From assembly GCA_013299045.1 (NCBI GenBank), contig JAAFJX010000015.1, positions 43,307 to 107,306 of the forward strand: a DNA stretch of 64,000 nt, read 5' to 3'. Of the stretch, positions 9,587-20,227 are shown piece after piece. The translations under genes were made by a program, and so were the position numbers. The DNA is from Cytophagales bacterium (lineage in GTDB: Bacteria > Bacteroidota > Bacteroidia > Cytophagales > Bernardetiaceae). The notes below the pieces were generated by a model that worked only from the letters and a program-made list of their open reading frames with translations, was not told the DNA's origin and made no database searches. Every line of letters starts with the position of its first letter. The stretch's first letter is position 1.

Positions 9587-11638
9587 ATGGATTTATTGGG
9601 TATATACTCTGCTTTTGCAATTTTTACATGGAATATGTACACCATCAGGCGTGTGGTTTTGCATAAGCGTCTACCTGTGTCCTTGTTGCTTTGCGTGGTG
9701 GGGGCTTGGTTTTGGTTATTACCCGTTTTGGTAGCAGGGCTGTTTGGCCTGCTGACGCTCACCGTTGTTTTTTCAGGCTTCATAGGGATAAATTTTTTAT
9801 CCATTTTATTGTGCGATAATTACTTCCGAAGGAAAAAACATTTGCTATTGGTGCGCGAAACAGTTGTAACAGGCAGCACAGATAAAGTACAAACCAGGAG
9901 TATCCACCTGCTCTCCGTGCTTGGTATGTTGGTACTGCTTCCATCTGCTTACGTCTTTACGAAGCATCTCTATGTCATCAGTACGGCAGTAACAGAACCC
10001 AATAGCATAATTTTTTGCTGGGACACGCTCATTTATCATTATCCGGCACTGGTTGAGTTTTACCAACAAGAAACTCTTTGGACTTTTAGAAATCCCTTTC
10101 AGAGTTACTACTACGGTTATGAGTTGATTGGCTTCTTGACAAGCGTTTTGAGCAAACAAACATGGAGTCTTTTGGTGCTTAATCAGTATGCAGTTTTCTT
10201 TTTAATAGTCAGTATTATTGTTTTGGCCAATAGAATTTATATTTTTTCAGACGAAAATAAAATCCATTTCGGAAAAAATATATTTACCTTTTGTATTCTT
10301 TCTGCCTTTTTTATTTGTTTTCAATCTAAAATAAATGCTTTTGGAAAAAACGATATTTTTCAAACTGCCACTCTTCTAGGAACGTTGGCTTTTCTTCTAG
10401 AATTTTTTAAAAAATTATCGCCTATACGTTTATCTTCCTCAAAAATAATTTTACTTTTAGGAAGTGCTGCATCTTTTAGTTTAAGTTTACTAACAAAGCC
10501 AACCAGTATTGCTTATTTGCCATATTTTAATTGTTTAATTTTATACGCATTATTTTTCTCCGTCAAAAGTCAGCTCAAAAATACAGTAAAAATTTTCTGC
10601 TTATTCAATTTAATTGTATTTTCTCTTGGCGGTATTTTTGTTTATAGAAATTTAATTCAATTTCATGCACTAAATGATAGTTATTGGAATGCTGCATTTG
10701 ATAGAAGTATCGTGTTTAATGTTTTAAACACAAAAATATTCTATCCACAAATAGAAACAATTTTATTTTTGTTATGTGTAGTTTTTATGTTTTTAGCAAT
10801 TTTTATTAATATGCTTAAAAGTAAAAATTTTTGGAGTCGTTTCGAAACCTACGCACCTATTAGTTTTTGTTTTTGTACATTTTTAGTTTTTATCATGACA
10901 CCTTATACACTTCATGGCACGTCAGTAGAAAATTCAAAATGGCAGATACGTTTAGGAATGCCATTTTTTATTAGCTCTTTTTGGTTTTTATCTTTTTTTT
11001 ATATAGAAATATTAACTTTTTTAAAGAAATTCATAAGTTATCGTATTCGTATTTTAAATGTAACTGCATTTAAGTATAGAGTTACGCAAAGTATTAGAAA
11101 CTTTATTGTTATGAGTTTAATTATTTTACTTGTTATTGCACCAGTCATACACAGAGTTTTACCTAATAATAAATTGAACGGATATGAAGTAGAAGAGCAA
11201 ATGGATAAAAAAGTAAACAAAAAATCTATTCAAATTTATCAATACTTCAATGATTTGAATGCGGAATCAAAAATTTATGCTATAAATGCTCCACCAGCCA
11301 TTTTTTATGGAAAAAACTGGCAACATAAAGTTTTTTTTGACCACGACAAACTTCTAGAAACAGAAGACAGTTGCCGATTAAAACGTATTTTGAATGAATT
11401 TAAACCTAATTTTATAGTCTTATCGGTAGACTTTACACGCCAAAAGTCCGCAAACGAACGTGTGCAGGCGCTCTTAAAAACATATCAACCCTCGAATGCA
11501 AAAATAACTTTGCAAGCAAGCGACAGCCTCTACCAACTTTACAAGGTGGTTTACAGCAACAAAAAGGTTGATGATAAAATGGGCAGATGCTGTGGGACAA
11601 AAAGCCCTTTACAAATGTATAAGCGTACTTGTCGCTAG
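9587..11638 (+). CDS. GT-C-like multi-spanning glycosyltransferase
   Basis: A polytopic membrane protein of 684 aa from the ATG at 9587; an upstream TTG at 9527 is less likely. It has ten or more hydrophobic segments and, after the first ones, the loop motif CWDTLIYHYP (about residue 145). This matches the acidic first-loop motif of GT39/PMT-type GT-C enzymes, which transfer sugars from polyprenyl-phosphate carriers on the outer face of the inner membrane. The C-terminal 150 residues are soluble, as in that superfamily. From about 10200 to 11400 the DNA is strikingly AT-rich compared with both ends of the gene and with its neighbours. Acceptor and donor are unknown. It converges on glyA with a 31-base gap. 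Confidence 0.6.
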   Translation: MDLLGIYSAFAIFTWNMYTIRRVVLHKRLPVSLLLCVVGAWFWLLPVLVAGLFGLLTLTVVFSGFIGINFLSILLCDNYFRRKKHLLLVRETVVTGSTDKVQTRSIHLLSVLGMLVLLPSAYVFTKHLYVISTAVTEPNSIIFCWDTLIYHYPALVEFYQQETLWTFRNPFQSYYYGYELIGFLTSVLSKQTWSLLVLNQYAVFFLIVSIIVLANRIYIFSDENKIHFGKNIFTFCILSAFFICFQSKINAFGKNDIFQTATLLGTLAFLLEFFKKLSPIRLSSSKIILLLGSAASFSLSLLTKPTSIAYLPYFNCLILYALFFSVKSQLKNTVKIFCLFNLIVFSLGGIFVYRNLIQFHALNDSYWNAAFDRSIVFNVLNTKIFYPQIETILFLLCVVFMFLAIFINMLKSKNFWSRFETYAPISFCFCTFLVFIMTPYTLHGTSVENSKWQIRLGMPFFISSFWFLSFFYIEILTFLKKFISYRIRILNVTAFKYRVTQSIRNFIVMSLIILLVIAPVIHRVLPNNKLNGYEVEEQMDKKVNKKSIQIYQYFNDLNAESKIYAINAPPAIFYGKNWQHKVFFDHDKLLETEDSCRLKRILNEFKPNFIVLSVDFTRQKSANERVQALLKTYQPSNAKITLQASDSLYQLYKVVYSNKKVDDKMGRCCGTKSPLQMYKRTCR

Positions 11639-11669
11639 CCGAACTTATGCCAAGTACTTATTGATAGAT

Positions 11670-12944
11670 TTAAGCCACAAAAAGTGGCCTTCCTGCCATC
11701 CACTCGTTAATCTCTTGGCGAATTGCTTTTAGTTTGGCTTGGTCTGTGGGTGCTTTGATGACCTCATCTATGTAAGCAGCTATGCGCTCCATATCTGTTT
11801 CTACAAGACCGCGTGTGGTAATAGCAGCCGTGCCCAATCTGATACCAGAAGTAACAAAAGGCGATTTATCGTCGAAAGGCACCATGTTTTTATTGGCAGT
11901 TATATCAGCTTCTACGAGGGCTGCTTCGGCCACTTTGCCAGTTACGCCTTTATTCCTTAGGTCAATAAGCATTAAATGGTTATCTGTACCATTAGACACC
12001 ACCTGAAAGTCCCTGTTAGTCAGCGCTTTTGATAAGGCTTGTGCGTTATGAGATACCTGTTTGATGTAGCGTGTATATTGCTCCGAAAGCGCTTCACCGA
12101 AGGCCACTGCTTTAGCCGCAATGACGTGCTCTAGAGGGCCACCCTGCGTACCCGGAAACACCGCACCGTCCAGAATGGCCGACATCATCTTTAAGTCGCC
12201 TTTAGGAGTGCGTTGCCCAAGCGTATTTTCAAAGTCCTTGCCCATGAAGATAAGCCCGCCACGCGGCCCACGCAACGTTTTATGGGTGGTTGTAGTTATG
12301 ATGTGGCAATGCGGAACAGGATTTTCTAACAAGCCCTTGGCAATAAGGCCTGCGGGGTGAGAGATATCGGCCAAAAGCAGTGCTCCAACAGCATCAGCTA
12401 TTTGACGAAGGCGTTTATAGTCCCAGTCGCGGCTATAAGCTGACGCGCCACAAATAATCAATTTGGGTTTCGCTTGATGTGCTTTTTCTTCTACTTTGTT
12501 CCAGTCAATAAGCCCTGTTTCGCGCTCTACTCCGTAGAAAGACGGTTTATAGAGCTTACCCGAAAAATTAACAGGTGAGCCGTGTGTTAAATGCCCGCCA
12601 TGCGAAAGGTCAAAACCTAAGATAGAATCACCTGGGTTCAAGATACCAAGCATAACGGCAGCATTGGCTTGAGCGCCCGAATGCGGTTGTACGTTAGCCC
12701 ATTCGGCCCCAAAAAGTTTTTTGATGCGCTCTATGGCCAAATTTTCTACTTCGTCCACCACCTGACAACCACCATAGTAGCGCTTACCGGGCAATCCCTC
12801 TGCATATTTATTGGTCAGGACGCTGCCCATGGCTTGCATAACTTGTTCTGATACAAAGTTCTCTGATGCAATGAGTTCAAGGCCATGTTCTTGGCGTGTT
12901 TTTTCTTGGGCAATTAGGCTAAATATTTTATCGTCGCGAAGCAT
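11670..12944 (-). CDS. glyA: serine hydroxymethyltransferase
   Basis: A 424-aa PLP enzyme that interconverts serine and glycine and charges tetrahydrofolate with one-carbon units for purine, thymidylate and methionine synthesis. The start at 12944 ([11 protein letters not shown]) fits the family; the upstream frame to 12986 adds 14 unlikely residues. Recognisable motifs are [38 protein letters not shown] and the PLP-lysine loop [14 protein letters not shown] (lysine about residue 222). Length and motif order are normal and nothing is missing. A TACTTTTG -7-like element lies on the minus strand at 12984-12991. Confidence 0.98.
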   Translation of the reverse strand: MLRDDKIFSLIAQEKTRQEHGLELIASENFVSEQVMQAMGSVLTNKYAEGLPGKRYYGGCQVVDEVENLAIERIKKLFGAEWANVQPHSGAQANAAVMLGILNPGDSILGFDLSHGGHLTHGSPVNFSGKLYKPSFYGVERETGLIDWNKVEEKAHQAKPKLIICGASAYSRDWDYKRLRQIADAVGALLLADISHPAGLIAKGLLENPVPHCHIITTTTHKTLRGPRGGLIFMGKDFENTLGQRTPKGDLKMMSAILDGAVFPGTQGGPLEHVIAAKAVAFGEALSEQYTRYIKQVSHNAQALSKALTNRDFQVVSNGTDNHLMLIDLRNKGVTGKVAEAALVEADITANKNMVPFDDKSPFVTSGIRLGTAAITTRGLVETDMERIAAYIDEVIKAPTDQAKLKAIRQEINEWMAGRPLFVA

Positions 12945-13252
12945 GATGAATAGAGCGCTTTTGGGTGGAAGATTTTTATACTGCAAAAGTAAACACTAAT
13001 TTTTATGTTCAGCATATTTTTAGAAAAAGCGCTTAATAAAATAAAGTAGAGTTGGATGGCAGCCTGTTGCGATGTGTCATTTATTCATTAAAAGACAACG
13101 AAAATTCATAAAAATACGTAGAAATAGTCAATTCTATTCGTTAATTTTGCGCACTCAAAAGTGCGTTGTGGCTCTAAATCACAGCGTTTGCGTTTTTCGT
13201 TTTTTTTTGAGTGCTGAACTATTCTTTGTTTTACCCAACGAGTTATTGCATA

Positions 13253-13618
13253 ATGAAGACAAATTTGAGGTACAGTCAAGACGATTTGAAAGAATTTGAA
13301 GAGATTATCGTCGAGAAATTACAAAAGTCTCGCGACGATTTAGCCAACCTAAAAGGTTCTATTGCGCGTTTAGAAGGTGAGGGAGGCAAAACTGCGGGCA
13401 ATATTGACGATGGCTCCGAAGCACAAGAGAAAGAGCATCTTAACCAGTTGGCAGCCAGGCTACAAAAGTACATCATGGACTTAGAGAAAGCCCACTTTAG
13501 AATCAAAAATGGCACTTATGGTATTTGTTTAGATACAGGTACGCTTATTTCTAAGGAAAGACTAAGAATAGTCCCTCATACACAACAGACTGTAGAAGCT
13601 AAAAAACGAAAACTATAA
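13253..13618 (+). CDS. TraR/DksA-family protein lacking most zinc cysteines
   Basis: A 121-aa protein from the ATG at 13253 (MKTNLRYSQDDLKEF). It has a helical coiled-coil N-terminus, an acidic SEAQEKE segment and the C-terminal family motif GTYGICLDTGTLISKERL. DksA/TraR proteins bind the secondary channel of RNA polymerase and alter initiation, often with ppGpp. The usual C4 zinc finger is reduced here: only the first cysteine remains, the second is Thr, and the last pair is replaced (VPHTQQTVEAK). This cysteine-poor form is common in Bacteroidota. The gene stands alone and is followed by a strong terminator. Confidence 0.88.
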   Translation: MKTNLRYSQDDLKEFEEIIVEKLQKSRDDLANLKGSIARLEGEGGKTAGNIDDGSEAQEKEHLNQLAARLQKYIMDLEKAHFRIKNGTYGICLDTGTLISKERLRIVPHTQQTVEAKKRKL

Positions 13619-13641
13619 TAACTGATTTTTGAATAAGACCC

Positions 13642-13680
13642 AAATGCTCTATGAATGTTTACCATTTATAGAGCATTTTT
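13642..13680 (+). terminator. intrinsic terminator after the DksA-like gene
   Basis: Arms 13642-13657 and 13663-13678 form a 16-bp stem with one mismatch around a 5-base loop, ending in a run of T. It begins 24 bases after the stop codon. Confidence 0.8.
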
Positions 13681-13915
13681 GCTTTTGGTGCATTGACTGC
13701 TAGAAAATGCCGTTTATGGGCTTTTGAGAGGTTTTTTGTAGAGTATCTTAAACCGATTAAGATTAAAACGATTACAAGCCATACTTCGCCGCCTATGGCT
13801 CGCGCCCTAATACGAAGAAACTGCTCACAATAAAAAATATAAGAGATAGCATGAACTCAGCGAAAATACTTCTCCTCTGAAAACAAGAGGGCGAGTATAT
13901 AGCAAAATCAGGCTA

Positions 13916-14569
13916 TTGAATAATTTTTTTTGTGCTTTTGCGCAGACTTTCCTTTGTCAGTACCAAGCCTTTTGCTTAACTTTGTGTCTGGTTATTCTCT
14001 TTCGAAATTTGCTCAAGGTACTCATTGCCATATCGCTTGCTGCATTGATACTCGTCCAAAACCTGTCTTACTGGCTGGTTTTCAGCGTGGCTAGGGAGCG
14101 CGTGCGTATGCAAGTGAAGGCCTCTTTGCCAAAAGTTCCTCTTAGAGAATGCCAGTATCTGGTATTCCCCAGCCATGAGGCCTTTGATGCTGCCAACCAA
14201 CTCTTAAGCTGGGAACATAGCCGAGAATTTACGTGGGAAGGCAAACTCTATGACGTGCGGTATCAAGAAATCCGCAATGGTTTATTACACATTTATTGCG
14301 TCCAAGACCACAAGGAGGAGCACTTGCTTTCAGTATTTAAACTTGTTCCAACTTTGGAAAAGCAAACTGCCCCTATACAACAGCAAACTCAATTATTGCT
14401 CTTGAGCATACCTAAATTATTTTTTGCCTCTGATTTTCTGCTTTTGCTATCGAGTTACTTCAAGAGTTTTTTTAATTTTTTATGGTATAAACTCTGCCCC
14501 AAGCTCGGTTTTTATCAGCTCATTCTTTGTAATCCGTATTCTGAAGTATGGATTCCGCCACCGCGCTAA
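13916..14569 (+). CDS. hypothetical membrane-associated protein
   Basis: I do not recognise this protein. The open frame of up to 217 aa starts with TTG and has no ATG before residue 65, so the start is uncertain; a TTG near 13982 would also keep the main features. It has an N-terminal hydrophobic helix (LLKVLIAISLAALILV), a soluble centre of about 110 residues and a second hydrophobic stretch near residue 160. The soluble part (ECQYLVFPSHEAFDAANQLL, then WEGKLYDVRYQE) reads like a real protein. The gene sits just before a TonB-dependent receptor, with 255 bases between. A small transport accessory protein is possible but unproven. Confidence 0.5.
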   Translation: MNNFFCAFAQTFLCQYQAFCLTLCLVILFRNLLKVLIAISLAALILVQNLSYWLVFSVARERVRMQVKASLPKVPLRECQYLVFPSHEAFDAANQLLSWEHSREFTWEGKLYDVRYQEIRNGLLHIYCVQDHKEEHLLSVFKLVPTLEKQTAPIQQQTQLLLLSIPKLFFASDFLLLLSSYFKSFFNFLWYKLCPKLGFYQLILCNPYSEVWIPPPR

Positions 14570-14731
14570 AGCACCCAGCTACCATATAGGACGCTTTTAT
14601 AGCTTTTCTATATACGAAAATGCCAAAGTACCCTCCCAAAACCTCTTTAGAATCAAACACTTGCATTTAAGTTAGTGTATTCTGATTGATAAAATAAGGC
14701 ATGAGGGCTTGTGGGGGTACTTTTCTCAGAA

Positions 14732-14761
14732 TTTGATATCACAGTAGTAGGTGTATCTTTA
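14732..14761 (+). promoter_or_regulatory. promoter of the TonB-dependent receptor gene
   Basis: TTTG (14732-14735) is followed after 18 bases by TATCTTTA (14754-14761), one base off the Bacteroidota consensus. The leader to the ATG at 14825 contains an 8-bp hairpin, GGGCAGCC/GGCTGTCC, near 14780-14800. Confidence 0.5.
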
Positions 14762-14824
14762 AAATTTTAGCAACTCGCGGGGCAGCCTTTTGGGCTGTCC
14801 TCGCATAGCCATAACTTCAAAAAA

Positions 14825-17290
14825 ATGAATCGTTTATTCCTGATATTGGCATCATTGATTTTGATGCCCCTTGCTTTGTGGGCGCAAAGCAGCAGCGTTC
14901 TTCTCAAAGACGCAACCAATCAAGAGCCTGTGAGCAGCGTGTATGTACTAGATGCAGCAGGCCGTGTCCTAACCATGAGCAACGAGCGTGGAATCGTTGA
15001 TTTGAGCCAGATAGATGCGTCTTTGAATATTGTTTTTTCGCATTCTAGCTTTTTTTCGGAGCGTATGACCGTTTCAGAAGCCATTGCGAAGCAAAAGATT
15101 GATATGACTGAAAAACTGTTTGAGCAAGAGGAGATTGTTGTTACGGCCAGCAAAACAGCGCTCAAGCGTGCCGAAACCCCTAACCAAGTGATGACCGTAA
15201 CGGCCAAATCTATTGCCTTTACTGACCCACAAACATCGGCAGACCTACTGGGGCGCTCTGGCGAAATCTATATTCAAAAAAGCCAAATGGGTGGTGGCAG
15301 CCCTATGATTAGGGGCTTTAATGCCAATGCTGTATTGATTGTAGTGGACGGCGTGCGTATGAACAATGCCATTTTCCGTGGCGGTAACTTACAGAATGTC
15401 ATTCAGCTAGATGCCAACAGCATGGAGCAGGCCGAGGTGATTTTTGGGCCAGGCTCGGTTATTTATGGCAGCGATGCACTCGGTGGTGTTATGAACTTCC
15501 AAACCCGCAAAGCACAGTTTGCAACAGACAAGAAAGTAGTCTTCTCTGCTCAAGCGCTCACACGTTATGCCTCTGCTAATAGCGAACACACTGGCCACGC
15601 ACATTGGAACTTAGGTACAAAACGCTTGGCTTGGTCTAGTTCTTTTACATTGAGCGACTTCGCTGATATGCAAATGGGTAAGCAGAATGCGGATACGCTC
15701 GGCATAAGGCGTTGGTATGTGGAGCGGCAGGGCGACAAGGACGTAAAGGTGATGAATGATAAGCCCTATTTGGCCATTGGCTCTGGTTATAACCAAATCA
15801 ACACAGTGCAAAAATTGAGCTTTAAAATATCCGAAAAAGCGGTTTTAAACTACAGCTTCCATTACACCAACTCTTCGAATATTCCGCGCTATGACCGTCT
15901 CATTCAAGATAACCGACTTACCCAAAAAGACCCTGCTAAAATAACCCCTTCGCAAGGAGAATGGTATTATGGCCCTCAAACTTGGCGTATGCACCAGGTG
16001 GGTTTGCATTTGAGCAATGCCAACAAGGTTTATGACCAAATGCGCTTGAGTGTAGCAAGCCAAAAAATGATTGAAAGCCGCCACACACGCGGTTTCAATA
16101 GTGCTAATAGAACCGACCGCGTAGAAACAGTAAATGTTTTGAATATTAACTTGGATTTGAATAAAAAACTGAGCGAAAAATCGGACTTGTTTTATGGTGC
16201 AGAGCTAGTTATGAACGACGTAGCCTCAAAAGCCGAGCGTGTTAATGTCAAAGATGGCAAAGTTTCTGGAGCTTCTACACGCTATCCTAGTGGTGGCAGC
16301 ACGCAAGACTTTTTTGCGGCCTACGTGCAGTACAAAAACAACCTGACGGAAAAACTCACCCTTACAGCGGGCTTGCGTTATAGCCACTACTGGTTGAATG
16401 CGCAGTTTACAGACACTACTTTCTACAAGTTCCCTTACAAAGAGGCTAATCTGAATGCGGGTGCTATCAATGGCAGCATGGGAGCTACCTTCCGCCCTAC
16501 CGAGAATACACAAATCAACGCCAACTTCGCATCGGGCTTCCGTGCACCCAACGTGGACGACATAGGCAAGGTATTTGACTCCAATGCGTCGCTGGCCAAA
16601 GTGGTTGTGCCTAATCCAAACCTAAAGCCCGAATATACCTATAACTTTGAGTTGGGCTTTACGCAAAAAATTGCTGACAGGGTAACTGTTGGTGCTACAG
16701 GCTACTACACCCTGCTGCAACAAAAAGTTGTTCTGCGCCCAGGCCAGTTCAATGGCAAAGATTCTATTCTCTACGACAACAAAATGAGCAGTGTAGAAAC
16801 TTTCACAAACGACGGCAAAGGTTATGTTGCTGGCCTACACGCCGAAGTGCTGGCTGATGTTACCAAGTTTTTGGCTATCCGCACCACGCTCACTTATACC
16901 ACCTCAGCAGACCAGTCCGTCAAGGATAAGACCTTACAACTGCAAGCCACGCCGCCCATTTTCGGTTCAACTTCTTTGATGCTGAAAATGAAAAAACTAA
17001 GAGCAGAACTTTGGGCGCAGTACCAAGGACAGAGTGTGCCTTTCAACGAAATGTCCGCAGAGGTGGCAGATAAATCTTTCCTCTATTCAGGTGATACTAG
17101 CCCAGCCACGCTCTCACAGCGTATTCCTGCTTGGTGGACAGCCAATCTGCGCCTGTCTTATCAGTTTAACAAAAACGTGCAACTGAACATAGCGGGCGAA
17201 AATTTGCTAGACCGTTTCTATTTGCCTTATGGCAGTGGTATGCCATCTATGGGACGAAACTTCATTCTGAGCTTGCGTGCCAGCATTTAG
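14825..17290 (+). CDS. TonB-dependent outer-membrane receptor, heme/hemoglobin-receptor-like
   Basis: An 821-aa receptor with a signal peptide ending ALWAQS, a carboxypeptidase-regulatory-like domain (about 25-95), a plug domain (about 105-230, with IRGFNANAVLIVVDGVR and GPGSVIYGSDALGGVM) and a C-terminal 22-strand barrel ending in a hydrophobic residue. The barrel has GFRAPN (about 571) and NPNLKPE (about 597). FRAP/NPNL motifs are the hallmark of heme and hemoglobin receptors such as HmuR, although they also occur in other TonB receptors. Uptake would be powered by TonB-ExbBD. No heme-uptake partners are next to it, so the substrate is an inference. It is transcribed alone, with a promoter just upstream and a hairpin after the stop. 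Confidence 0.88.
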   Translation: MNRLFLILASLILMPLALWAQSSSVLLKDATNQEPVSSVYVLDAAGRVLTMSNERGIVDLSQIDASLNIVFSHSSFFSERMTVSEAIAKQKIDMTEKLFEQEEIVVTASKTALKRAETPNQVMTVTAKSIAFTDPQTSADLLGRSGEIYIQKSQMGGGSPMIRGFNANAVLIVVDGVRMNNAIFRGGNLQNVIQLDANSMEQAEVIFGPGSVIYGSDALGGVMNFQTRKAQFATDKKVVFSAQALTRYASANSEHTGHAHWNLGTKRLAWSSSFTLSDFADMQMGKQNADTLGIRRWYVERQGDKDVKVMNDKPYLAIGSGYNQINTVQKLSFKISEKAVLNYSFHYTNSSNIPRYDRLIQDNRLTQKDPAKITPSQGEWYYGPQTWRMHQVGLHLSNANKVYDQMRLSVASQKMIESRHTRGFNSANRTDRVETVNVLNINLDLNKKLSEKSDLFYGAELVMNDVASKAERVNVKDGKVSGASTRYPSGGSTQDFFAAYVQYKNNLTEKLTLTAGLRYSHYWLNAQFTDTTFYKFPYKEANLNAGAINGSMGATFRPTENTQINANFASGFRAPNVDDIGKVFDSNASLAKVVVPNPNLKPEYTYNFELGFTQKIADRVTVGATGYYTLLQQKVVLRPGQFNGKDSILYDNKMSSVETFTNDGKGYVAGLHAEVLADVTKFLAIRTTLTYTTSADQSVKDKTLQLQATPPIFGSTSLMLKMKKLRAELWAQYQGQSVPFNEMSAEVADKSFLYSGDTSPATLSQRIPAWWTANLRLSYQFNKNVQLNIAGENLLDRFYLPYGSGMPSMGRNFILSLRASI

Positions 17291-17352
17291 CATAAAGCAA
17301 TGGGCGTGAATGCCATAAGACCAAGCATCTGCCCAAAGTTTTTTCTTTTCTT

Positions 17353-17394
17353 AATTAGCAGGATTAAAATTTAATTTTTTTAGTCCTGCTAATT
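17353..17394 (+). terminator. hairpin after the TonB receptor gene
   Basis: Arms 17353-17366 and 17381-17394 pair over 13 of 14 positions with an AT-rich 14-base loop. The T run after it is short (CTCTTT), so termination strength is uncertain. Confidence 0.5.
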
Positions 17395-17544
17395 CTCTTT
17401 CAGGCAGGCTGCATACAGTGTTTTTGTGTATGGCAAGGTGTAGAAAGTTCTTAAAGGACGTAGCGGCGTGGCTCTTCATATAGGCAGATTTGAGCATATC
17501 AATAATAAATTTGAGTCAAATCTATTTTATATTCGTTTTTCTGC

Positions 17545-17552
17545 TAACTTTG
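17545..17552 (+). promoter_or_regulatory. -7 element of guaB
   Basis: TAACTTTG is an exact TAnnTTTG match 34 bases before the guaB start codon. No TTTG is present at the usual -33 spacing. Confidence 0.5.
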
Positions 17553-17564
17553 CACCGCAAATAA

Positions 17565-19058
<1,494 letters not shown>

Positions 19059-19162
19059 TTATCTAAAAATGAGCGTTTAAATTGAAATCTTGAATAAAGG
19101 TAAAAAAAAATAGCCGCGAAAGGGTTACCTTCCCTATGTGCTCTGGCATTATTCAGCAAACA

Positions 19163-19209
19163 AAACAATTTGATGGCTTTGCATAAAATAATTGTTTAGT
19201 AAAACAATT
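19163..19209 (+). promoter_or_regulatory. possible operator before gldN
   Basis: A perfect 8-bp inverted repeat, AATTGTTT-agta-AAACAATT (19190-19209), lies 45 bases before the gldN ATG. A third half-site, AAACAATT, sits at 19163-19170. The arrangement suits a dimeric regulator, but the sequence is AT-rich and this may be chance. Confidence 0.3.
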
Positions 19210-19254
19210 TTCAACGCTTTTAATCGTATTTTAACCAGAAAACTGACTGAAACC

Positions 19255-20142
19255 ATGAAAATTCATCTTTTAATAGTATCTTTGTTTGCCGCTCTTTTGA
19301 TTGCGCAAACTGCTCAGGCTCAGGAATTTGCAGAATTTTCTAATGATGGCTATAACCACCAATCTGTACGCCCTATACATGAGTCGCACATTATGTACAA
19401 AAAGACGCTCTGGTACAGAATGTCTTTGAAAGAAAAGCAAAATAAGCCTTTGTTTGCCAAGAATAACGAATTACCGCGTTTGGTTATCGAAGCAGCTAAG
19501 TTGGGCATTATACGCCCTTACGAAAACGATTCACTTCGCACACGTAAAAGCAATGAAAAATTCCTTGAGGCGCTCAAAATTCCTACCAGCGAGCCTACAC
19601 TAAGCGAAGACGAAATCGCGATGGGCTTTGGCGGTGAAGAAGGCGGCGGTGGCGGTGGCGAAGATTTCGGCACAGACGGTGGCTGGGGTGAAGGTGGTTC
19701 TTCTACACCCGTTGTGAACGAATACTTCATGACCGATTTTTATATCATGGAAATCCGCGAAGATATGCTTTTTGACAAAAAACGCTCACGCATGATTCAC
19801 GACATTCAGGCTATTACGCTCATTCTTCCTGCTGAAAAAGACGTATCAGGCAAAGGTATAGAAATGCCTATTGCTTCTTTTAGCTACAAAGAGCTTTGCG
19901 CAAACCTTTTCCGTGATAATCCTAACGCTATATGGTATAGCGACGCTAACCAACGCAGCCATTTGAACCTTGAAAAAGCATTTGATTTGCGCTTGTTTGC
20001 GGCTAGAATCTCTAAATTTGCTAACGGCGACGACCGCTCAATCGGCGACATGGCCGAAGGTGGCGAATTGGGCGCACTCGTGGACAGCCAACGCTACGAG
20101 CATTGGTTGGTAGAATATGAAAGCAATCTTTGGGAGAACTAG
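19255..20142 (+). CDS. gldN: gliding motility / type IX secretion protein GldN (PorN)
   Basis: A 295-aa periplasmic protein from the ATG at 19255, with a cleavable signal peptide ending AQAQE. The RPIHESHIMYKKTLWYRM block and the C-terminal half (DFYIMEIREDMLFDKKRSRM, FSYKELCANLFRDNPN) are diagnostic of GldN/PorN. This protein forms the periplasmic ring of the type IX secretion system with GldK and is needed for gliding and protein export. Unusual here is a Gly/Glu-rich insert (about 123-149) between the two halves. The gene is not in the usual gldKLMN order: guaB precedes it and an acyltransferase gene follows. It could be a second copy. Confidence 0.93.
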   Translation: MKIHLLIVSLFAALLIAQTAQAQEFAEFSNDGYNHQSVRPIHESHIMYKKTLWYRMSLKEKQNKPLFAKNNELPRLVIEAAKLGIIRPYENDSLRTRKSNEKFLEALKIPTSEPTLSEDEIAMGFGGEEGGGGGGEDFGTDGGWGEGGSSTPVVNEYFMTDFYIMEIREDMLFDKKRSRMIHDIQAITLILPAEKDVSGKGIEMPIASFSYKELCANLFRDNPNAIWYSDANQRSHLNLEKAFDLRLFAARISKFANGDDRSIGDMAEGGELGALVDSQRYEHWLVEYESNLWEN

Positions 20143-20168
20143 GTCTATCTAATGCCTTTTGTATATGT

Positions 20169-20209
20169 AAAACTAGGCTGCCTGCGTGAGCAAGTGGCCT
20201 AGTTTTTTT
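20169..20209 (+). terminator. intrinsic terminator after gldN
   Basis: A perfect 10-bp stem (20169-20178 with 20197-20206) is followed by a run of T. It lies 27 bases after the gldN stop codon and separates it from the acyltransferase gene. Confidence 0.85.
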
Positions 20210-20227
20210 AACTTTGGCCTGAAGCGT

